A stretch of DNA of 64,000 nucleotides from VAYN01 sp964540905. GTDB taxonomy: Bacteria > Actinomycetota > Thermoleophilia > Solirubrobacterales > 70-9. Below the pieces are notes generated by a model that was not told where the DNA came from, did not search any database, and saw only the letters and a program-made list of their open reading frames with translations. Shown here piece by piece: positions 58,622-64,000 of the stretch (positions within the stretch are counted from its first letter, which is position 1; the number at the start of each line of letters is the position of its first letter). Where the stretch lies: the NCBI GenBank assembly GCA_964540905.1, contig CAZIOS010000001.1, positions 1 through 64,000 on the forward strand, read 5' to 3'. Both the position numbers and the translations under genes were made by a program.

Positions 58622-59898
58622 GGGGCGGGACCCGGATCTATCTCGTCGGAGACGGCGGGCAGCGAGGCCGACAGCGGCCGGCTCGGGGGTAGCGCGCGGC
58701 TGCTCGTGGCGGCGCCAGCTTCGGTCCCGGCGGCGCTGCCGCCGGACCAGTGCACCCGGTACGGGACGACCTTCAGCAGCGCCCCCCAGGTGGCGGTGCC
58801 GATGGCGCCGTCGACCGGCAGCCCGTGGCCTTCCTGGAACTCGCGCACGGCGGCGTAGGTCTGCTTGCCGAAGACGCCGGTGACGGGGATCGCGGCGCCG
58901 GCGCCGAGCAGGTGCTCCTGCGCCCAGACGACCAGGTCGCCGCGGCTGCCCCGCCTCAGCAGGGGCTGGGAGAGGTTCTGCCGGTAGCCGGTCAGCGGCC
59001 GGGCGGCGCTGGTGGCGCCGAGCGCCCCCCACTCCTTGCCGCTCGTCTCCTGCCAGTCCCACCAGCTCGGCTGCAGGTCGCCGTAGCTGGCGGCGAAGCG
59101 GCGGAAGCGCTTGAGCTGGCCGTTGCCAGGGGCTTCGTAGGTCTGGCCGACGGGGTAGATCGGGTGGCCCCAGAGGCGGTTGTAGAGATAGGTGTGTTCG
59201 TAGACCGCGCGGACCGAGGTCTGGATCGCCTTCCAGTACATCTGCGGCTGGTCGTAGGTGGCGCCGCCGGGGCCGAAGAAGACCGAGTAGGGGAAGGCCG
59301 GGTGGTAGTCGACGTAGGGGAAGCCGGCGAGCGAGAGCGGGAAGGTTTCGCCGATGCTGGCCCGCAGGGTGCGGATGTAGCGGTCGGCGGCGGCGTACTT
59401 GCCTTCGTAATCGCCCTCGGCGTCGATCACCAGGCAGTCGGCGCCCTTTTCGACCGCGGCGGCGCCGACCCTGGCCTCGGCGACGGGCGCGTCGCCGTAG
59501 ACGAACTGCCAGGCGCAGACGTCGAGGCCGCCGCGGTGCAGCGCCCGCACCAGCGCTTCGCTGAACTGGCTCCAGACGCTGCCGCCGTCGCCGGCCTTGA
59601 TGTAGACGGTGCCGATCCCGGCCGCCTTGGCGCGGGCGACGATCGCCGGGATGCTGCCGCCCTCGGAGCGTTCGACGTACCAGATCCACATCCCCTGGCG
59701 GTCGAACGGGGTGTCGCTCGGCGCCGGCGCCGGTTGCGCTTCTTCGGCGCCGCCGGTTTCGGCGGCCGCGGGGGCGGGAGCGGGCAGTTGGGCGATCGTC
59801 GCGGTCACGGTCAGGACCACCAGGAGCGCCAAGGACAAGGACGTCCGCGGAGCTCTCCTGGACAACCTCACGTTTGCTTTCAACACGGTAGCGAGCAT
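58618..59898 (-). CDS. Secreted glycoside-hydrolase-like protein with peptidoglycan-binding domain
   Basis: 426 aa. Signal peptide at about 18-47. A barrel-like domain (about 60-310) has GMWIWYVERSEGGSIPAI, AGIGTVYIKAGDGG and DCLVIDAEGDYEG, similar to GH25-like or DUF4015-type folds. A PG_binding_1 domain follows (VVWAQEHLLGAGAAIPVTGVF, then YAAVREFQEGHGLPVDG). Likely acts on or binds peptidoglycan. First of a coupled pair with the metalloprotease. Confidence 0.8.
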   Translation of the reverse strand: MLATVLKANVRLSRRAPRTSLSLALLVVLTVTATIAQLPAPAPAAAETGGAEEAQPAPAPSDTPFDRQGMWIWYVERSEGGSIPAIVARAKAAGIGTVYIKAGDGGSVWSQFSEALVRALHRGGLDVCAWQFVYGDAPVAEARVGAAAVEKGADCLVIDAEGDYEGKYAAADRYIRTLRASIGETFPLSLAGFPYVDYHPAFPYSVFFGPGGATYDQPQMYWKAIQTSVRAVYEHTYLYNRLWGHPIYPVGQTYEAPGNGQLKRFRRFAASYGDLQPSWWDWQETSGKEWGALGATSAARPLTGYRQNLSQPLLRRGSRGDLVVWAQEHLLGAGAAIPVTGVFGKQTYAAVREFQEGHGLPVDGAIGTATWGALLKVVPYRVHWSGGSAAGTEAGAATSSRALPPSRPLSASLPAVSDEIDPGPAP

Positions 59899-60032
59899 GG
59901 TGGTGGGGGGCCAAAACCCGTCGTCCGTCGCGGTACCTGACCAAAACCGCGCCTCCGGGAACCAGCCCTAAGATGGACGGGCTCCCCGAATCGGTGCCCC
60001 GGTAACCAGCCATCGGCTCCTCAGGCAAGAAC

Positions 60033-61190
60033 ATGTGGATCGCAGCGGCCGTTGCAGCGGCGGCGCTGCTGGCGCTGCCCGGCGCCGCCGGCGCCCGCGG
60101 TGCCGCGCCACCGCCCCGGCGGCTGCTCCGCGCCCACCTCTCGCAGGCCGGCCGCGACCTCGTCTTCAGCCTCCGCAGCGCCGAGCCGGTGCCGCTCGGC
60201 CGCCTCGAACCGCAGCCGGACACCAGGCGCGCCGCCGCCCGCTACCTCTGCCTGGCGCTGAGCAGGGAGGGAGGCGGCGGCGAAAGTCAGCTCTGCCTCG
60301 GCGGCGCCCGGGCGCGGCGCCAGGTCGGCCTGGTCACGGTCAACGGCCGGGGCAAGCCGATCGCGAAGGCGACGGTCGCGGCCACGGTCAAGCGCCCGAA
60401 CCCGGACAAGCTCGTCGTCGCCCTCGTCCCCGCGGCCGCCGGCCTGACCCCGCGCCGCTACGCCTGGCGGACGATCGCCAGCCGCGGCTGCCAGCAGCGG
60501 CGGCGCTGCGCCGAAGCGCTGCCGGCGGGCGCCCCGCGGGCCTTCCGGCTGCGGCCGGTGCGCGCGGTCGGCTGCACCGGTACGGGCGGCCTCTTCAGCA
60601 ACGGCCCGACCGACCGCAAGGTCGTCGCCCTCACCTTCGACGACGGCCCCAGCGAATACACGCCGGGCTTCCTCAAGGTGCTGCGCGAAAAGGGCGTCCC
60701 CGGCACCTTCTTCGAGATCGGCCAGGAGATGCCGGGCCGGGAAGCGACGATGCGCCAGATCCTCGCCGAGGGCAACGAGATCGGCGACCACACGATGAAC
60801 CACGTCGAATACCCCGGCTACGCCCAGATCGCCGGCGCCGCCGAGCGGATCGAGGCCTACACCCACTTCAAGCCCTGCCTCTTCCGGCCGCCCGGGGGCG
60901 GCGTCGACGCCAGCGTCATCTCCACCGCCAGCGAGCTGGGACTGCAGACGATCACCTGGAACGTCGACCCGCGCGACTGGTCGACGCCCGGCACCAGCGC
61001 CATCTACAGCACGATCGTCGACACCACCGAGCCCGGCTCGATCATCCTCATGCACGACGGCGGCGGCCCCCGCGACGAGACCCTGGCCGCCCTGCCCGAG
61101 GTGATCGACACCCTGCGCGCCCGCGGCTACTCGTTCGAGACCGTGACCGAACTGCTCGGCAACCGGATGCTCTACAGGCCCTACGGCTGA
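60033..61190 (+). CDS. Secreted polysaccharide deacetylase (NodB domain)
   Basis: 385 aa with a signal peptide at 1-21. The N-terminal 185 residues are a variable domain. The NodB part has TFDDGPSEYTPGF (catalytic Asp pair), the His-x3-His metal pair in GDHTMNHVEY, and FRPPGGGVDA; the late His is in IILMHDGGG. It removes acetyl groups from peptidoglycan or another envelope glycan. Confidence 0.9.
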   Translation: MWIAAAVAAAALLALPGAAGARGAAPPPRRLLRAHLSQAGRDLVFSLRSAEPVPLGRLEPQPDTRRAAARYLCLALSREGGGGESQLCLGGARARRQVGLVTVNGRGKPIAKATVAATVKRPNPDKLVVALVPAAAGLTPRRYAWRTIASRGCQQRRRCAEALPAGAPRAFRLRPVRAVGCTGTGGLFSNGPTDRKVVALTFDDGPSEYTPGFLKVLREKGVPGTFFEIGQEMPGREATMRQILAEGNEIGDHTMNHVEYPGYAQIAGAAERIEAYTHFKPCLFRPPGGGVDASVISTASELGLQTITWNVDPRDWSTPGTSAIYSTIVDTTEPGSIILMHDGGGPRDETLAALPEVIDTLRARGYSFETVTELLGNRMLYRPYG

Positions 61191-61223
61191 TCCTCTCGGC
61201 GCCAGCCGCCGTACTGGTTGCCG

Positions 61224-62519
61224 ATGAGGATCGCAATCGTCGGCAGCGGCATCTCCGGACTGGCAGCCGCCCACAGGCTCCACCGCGAGCACGAGATCGT
61301 CGTCTTCGAGGCGGCCGGCCGGCTCGGCGGCCACTCCCATACGGTCGAGGTCGAGGACGAGCTCGGCGAGCAGCGGATCGACACCGGCTTCATCGTCTTC
61401 AACGACCGCAACTACCCCAACTTCGAAGCGCTGCTGGCCGAGCTCGGGGTCGCCAGCCAGCGCTCGCACATGAGCTTCTCGGTCGCCGACGGCGAGGGCC
61501 GCTTCGAGTACGCCGGCACCCCCTGGGGACTCTTCGCCCGTCCCTCCCACCTCGTCAGCCCCAGCTTCCTCGGGATGCTGCGCGACTGGCGCCGCTTCAA
61601 CCGCGAGGCGCGGGCGCTGATCGGGACCAACGGCACCGCGCCCTCGCTCGGCCACTGGCTCGAGCAGCAGGGCTTCTCGCGCCACTTCATCGAGCGCCTG
61701 ATCGTCCCCCAGGCGAGCGCCGTCTGGTCGGCGGACCCGGGGCAGATGTGGAGCTTCCCGGCCAGCTTCATGGCCGAGTTCTTCGACAACCACGGCATGT
61801 ACAGCCTCCGCGACCGGCCGCGCTGGCGCACCGTCGTCGGCGGCTCGCGCAGCTATGTCGAGGCGATCTCCGCCCCCTGGCGCCAGCAGGTGCGGCCGCG
61901 GGCGGCGGTGCGGCGGATCGAACGGCTGCCCGACCGGGTAAGGGTGGAGGCGGATGGCTGCGAGAGCGAGGAGTTCGACCAGGTGGTGATCGCCGCTCAC
62001 TCCGACCAGGCGCTGGCGCTGCTCGCCGACCCCAGCGAGGCCGAGCTCGAGATCCTCGGCGCGATCCCCTACCAGCGCAACGAAGCCGTGCTCCACACCG
62101 ACACCTCGCTGCTGCCGCGGCGGCGCACCGCCTGGTCGAGCTGGAACTTCCACCTCACCCCGGAGCCGCCGGGGCGCAGCACCGTCACCTACTGGATGAA
62201 CCACCTGCAGCGGCTGCGGGCGCGGCACCAGTACCTGCTGACCCTGAACCGCGGCGCGGCGATCGACCCGGCGCGGGTGCTGCGCCGCTTCGAGTACGAC
62301 CACCCCGTCTACACCGCCGCCGGCGTCGCCGCCCAGGCCCGCCGGGCCGAGATCAGCGGCGTCCGCCGCACCCACTACTGCGGCGCCTACTGGGGCTGGG
62401 GCTTCCACGAGGACGGCGTCGTCAGCGCCCTGCGCGCCTGTGCGGGAATCGCTCCAGGGATGGCGCCGGCGGCGCTCGTCGCACCGCCGGCGCCCGCTGG
62501 CGAGGCGCTGGCGGCGTGA
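61224..62519 (+). CDS. FAD-dependent oxidoreductase of the fatty-acid modification cluster
   Basis: 431 aa. FAD motif RIAIVGSGISGLAAAHRL, then GRLGGHSHTVEVED. The C-terminus HYCGAYWGWGFHEDGVVSALRA is typical of the flavin amine-oxidase-like protein found with DUF1365 and cyclopropane-fatty-acid synthase genes. In alphaproteobacteria such a protein acts as a desaturase of methylated fatty acids (UfaD). Stop overlaps the next start (GTGA). Confidence 0.88.
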   Translation: MRIAIVGSGISGLAAAHRLHREHEIVVFEAAGRLGGHSHTVEVEDELGEQRIDTGFIVFNDRNYPNFEALLAELGVASQRSHMSFSVADGEGRFEYAGTPWGLFARPSHLVSPSFLGMLRDWRRFNREARALIGTNGTAPSLGHWLEQQGFSRHFIERLIVPQASAVWSADPGQMWSFPASFMAEFFDNHGMYSLRDRPRWRTVVGGSRSYVEAISAPWRQQVRPRAAVRRIERLPDRVRVEADGCESEEFDQVVIAAHSDQALALLADPSEAELEILGAIPYQRNEAVLHTDTSLLPRRRTAWSSWNFHLTPEPPGRSTVTYWMNHLQRLRARHQYLLTLNRGAAIDPARVLRRFEYDHPVYTAAGVAAQARRAEISGVRRTHYCGAYWGWGFHEDGVVSALRACAGIAPGMAPAALVAPPAPAGEALAA

Positions 62520-63295
62520 CCGCCTCCGCCGTCTACGAGGGCTGGGTCCGCCACCGCCGCTTCGAGCCGGTCGAGCACGGTTTCCGCTACCGGCTCTTCC
62601 TGATGTACCTCGACCTCGCCGAGCTGCCGGCGGTGCTCGATCCCTACCCGCTGTTCTCGGCCCGGCGCCGGGCCCCGGCCCGCTTCCGCCGCGCCGACTT
62701 CCTCGGCGACCCGTCGCGGCCGCTGGACGCCTGCGTCCGCGACGCGGTCGCGGACGAGACCGGCGCCCGGCCGGCCGGCCCGGTGCGGCTGCTGAGCGGC
62801 CTGCGCTACTTCGGCCACAGCTTCAACCCGGTCAGCTTCTACTACTGCTTCGACGCCGGCGGCGAGCGGGTCGAGGCGGTCGTCGCCGAGGTCGAGAACA
62901 TCCCCTGGGGCGAGCGTCATGCTTACGTCCTCGGGCGCGGCGAGCGCCAGGGCAACGTGTTGAGAGACGAGTTCGACAAGACCCTCCACGTCTCCCCGCT
63001 GATGGGGATGGACCAGACCTACGCCTTCCGCGCCGCCGAACCGGGGCCGCGGCTCGCCGTCCAGATCGAGTCGCGGCCGCGCGACGGCGGCGGCAAGACC
63101 TTCGAGGCCACCCTGGCGCTGCGCCGGCGCGAGCTCAGCGCGCCGCTGCTGGCGAAGATGCTGGCCCGCTACCCGGCGATGTCGCTGCAGGTGGTGGCGA
63201 AGATCTACGCCCAGTCGCTGCGGCTGAAGCTGAAGGGCGCGCGCTACTTCCCCCACCCCGAGGGGAAGCGGCCGAAGGGATTCGTCGCGCCGTGA
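62516..63295 (+). CDS. DUF1365 protein
   Basis: 259 aa from GTG. Family runs: YEGWVRHRRFEPVEHGFRYR, LRYFGHSFNPVSFYYCFD, VAEVENIPWGERHAY and KTLHVSPLMGMDQTY. Always close to cyclopropane-fatty-acid synthase genes; role in lipid modification but exact reaction not settled. Coupled by GTGA overlaps on both sides. Confidence 0.93.
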   Translation: MTASAVYEGWVRHRRFEPVEHGFRYRLFLMYLDLAELPAVLDPYPLFSARRRAPARFRRADFLGDPSRPLDACVRDAVADETGARPAGPVRLLSGLRYFGHSFNPVSFYYCFDAGGERVEAVVAEVENIPWGERHAYVLGRGERQGNVLRDEFDKTLHVSPLMGMDQTYAFRAAEPGPRLAVQIESRPRDGGGKTFEATLALRRRELSAPLLAKMLARYPAMSLQVVAKIYAQSLRLKLKGARYFPHPEGKRPKGFVAP

Positions 63296-64000
63296 GCGGG
63301 CGGCTCGCCGGCGGCGCCGTGCGCGCGGTCCTGCGCCGCCTGCGCAGCGGCCGCATCGAGGTGCTCGAGGGCGGGCGGCGGCGCGGCTTTGGCCCGGCCG
63401 CGGCGGAGCTGCGGGCGACGGTGACGATCAACGACCCCGCCGCCTGGCGCGGGCCCCTGCGCGGCAGCCTCGGGCTCGGCGAGGCCTACGTCGACGGCGG
63501 CTGGGACTGCGACGACCTGGTGGCGCTGTTCCGGATCGCCGCCCGCGAGCTGCGCGAGTACCGTGGTCTGCGCGCCGCCGTCGCCCGCCCCCGCGGGGCG
63601 CTGCACAGGCTGCGGCACCAGGTCCCGGACAGCACCCCGAGCAGGGCGAGGGCGAACATCTCCGCCCACTACGACCTCGGCAACGAGCTCTTCGCCTCCT
63701 TCCTGGACAAACGGATGATGTACTCCTGCGCCTACTTCCCCAGCCCCGGGGCGAGCCTGGAGGAGGCGCAGCTGGCGAAGCTGGAGCGGATCTGCGAGCG
63801 GCTGCGGCTGGGGCCCGAGACGCACCTGCTGGAGATCGGCAGCGGTTGGGGCGGGATGGCGGTCCACGCCGCCGCCAACCACGGCTGCCGGGTGACGACG
63901 ACGACGATCTCGCACGAGCAGCACGCGCTGGCCCTGGAGCGGGTCCGCAAGGCCGGCCTCGAGCAGCGGGTGACGGTGCTGCTGGAGGACTACCGCGACC
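63292..64000 (+). CDS. cfa: Cyclopropane-fatty-acyl-phospholipid synthase family, cut by window end
   Basis: First 236 residues, GTG start overlapping the DUF1365 stop. Seen: LGLGEAYVDGGWDCDDL, NISAHYDLGNELFASFLD, MYSCAYFPSPGASLEEAQ and the SAM-binding LLEIGSGWGGMAVHAA. It uses SAM to add a methyl or methylene group to unsaturated acyl chains. Third gene of the operon; the 3' part lies outside. Confidence 0.93.
   Translation, partial: MSGRLAGGAVRAVLRRLRSGRIEVLEGGRRRGFGPAAAELRATVTINDPAAWRGPLRGSLGLGEAYVDGGWDCDDLVALFRIAARELREYRGLRAAVARPRGALHRLRHQVPDSTPSRARANISAHYDLGNELFASFLDKRMMYSCAYFPSPGASLEEAQLAKLERICERLRLGPETHLLEIGSGWGGMAVHAAANHGCRVTTTTISHEQHALALERVRKAGLEQRVTVLLEDYRD

Noticed and set aside
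60021..62408. 795-codon frame on the minus strand
   Set aside because: Shadow of the deacetylase and FAD oxidase genes; no domain visible.

Overview
The window is strongly GC-rich, compactly coded DNA, probably from an actinomycete of the class Thermoleophilia (Solirubrobacterales/Gaiellales type). That placement is inferred from the GC-rich codon use, many GTG/TTG starts, PF13668-type ferritin-like proteins beside an ECF sigma/RskA pair, and an AbiEi/DUF559 gene of a kind I recall as very numerous in such genomes; there is no rRNA to confirm it. A 100-N gap at 39559-39658 flanked by a 55-base duplication shows that this is a draft scaffold, probably a metagenome assembly.

Layout. 1-5.5 kb: DtxR regulator, ECF sigma/anti-sigma pair, two ferritin-like proteins, cupredoxin, PLP aminotransferase. 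5.5-14.1 kb: sucCD, HAD hydrolase, a sulfatase beside its formylglycine-generating enzyme, biotin-dependent carboxylase alpha subunit, Fic protein. 14.2-20.2 kb: PHP phosphoesterase, a complete assimilatory sulfate operon (sir-cysH-sat-cysC), rhodanese, dodecin. 20.2-21.2 kb: an AbiEi/DUF559 gene bounded by inverted 39-bp palindromes, which looks like a small selfish element. 21.2-33.6 kb: RTX-like secreted protein, then an amine/polyamine catabolic block (omega-aminotransferase, aldehyde dehydrogenase, alanine dehydrogenase, PucR regulator, permease, FAD amine oxidase, Orn/Lys/Arg decarboxylase). In this block alanine made by the aminotransferase can be returned to pyruvate by alanine dehydrogenase. 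33.6-44.3 kb: two long structured hairpin elements, enolase-superfamily enzyme, ferritin, paired S51 peptidases, three tandem TetR regulators, a second ECF sigma, GNAT, PaiB-like protein, a membrane protein and a PAP2 phosphatase.

44.35-56.5 kb is an integrated genomic island. It is bounded by a 42-bp direct repeat of the 3' half of tRNA-Asp, and its tyrosine recombinase lies next to the intact tRNA. The cargo is defence-like: a HARE-type wHTH protein, an unknown protein, a DUF4417-like protein, then a coupled run of PD-(D/E)XK nuclease, UvrD-like helicase, DarT-like (DUF4433) ADP-ribosyltransferase and an ADP-ribosylglycohydrolase fused to a VOC/glyoxalase domain; separately there is an SRA-PD-(D/E)XK modification-dependent nuclease. 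The DarT-like/glycohydrolase-VOC pair coupled to a nuclease-helicase pair is the best candidate for an undescribed system. Sequence between the integrase and the tRNA looks like the remnant of a second related element in tandem.

56.6-64 kb: FAH-family enzyme, secreted metalloprotease and peptidoglycan-binding protein, polysaccharide deacetylase, and a coupled FAD oxidase / DUF1365 / cyclopropane-fatty-acid synthase operon that runs off the window.

At least four intergenic long hairpins (4.0, 5.4, 33.7 and 34.0 kb) are not explained by genes. The last two share a core but have different, still perfectly or nearly perfectly paired outer stems.
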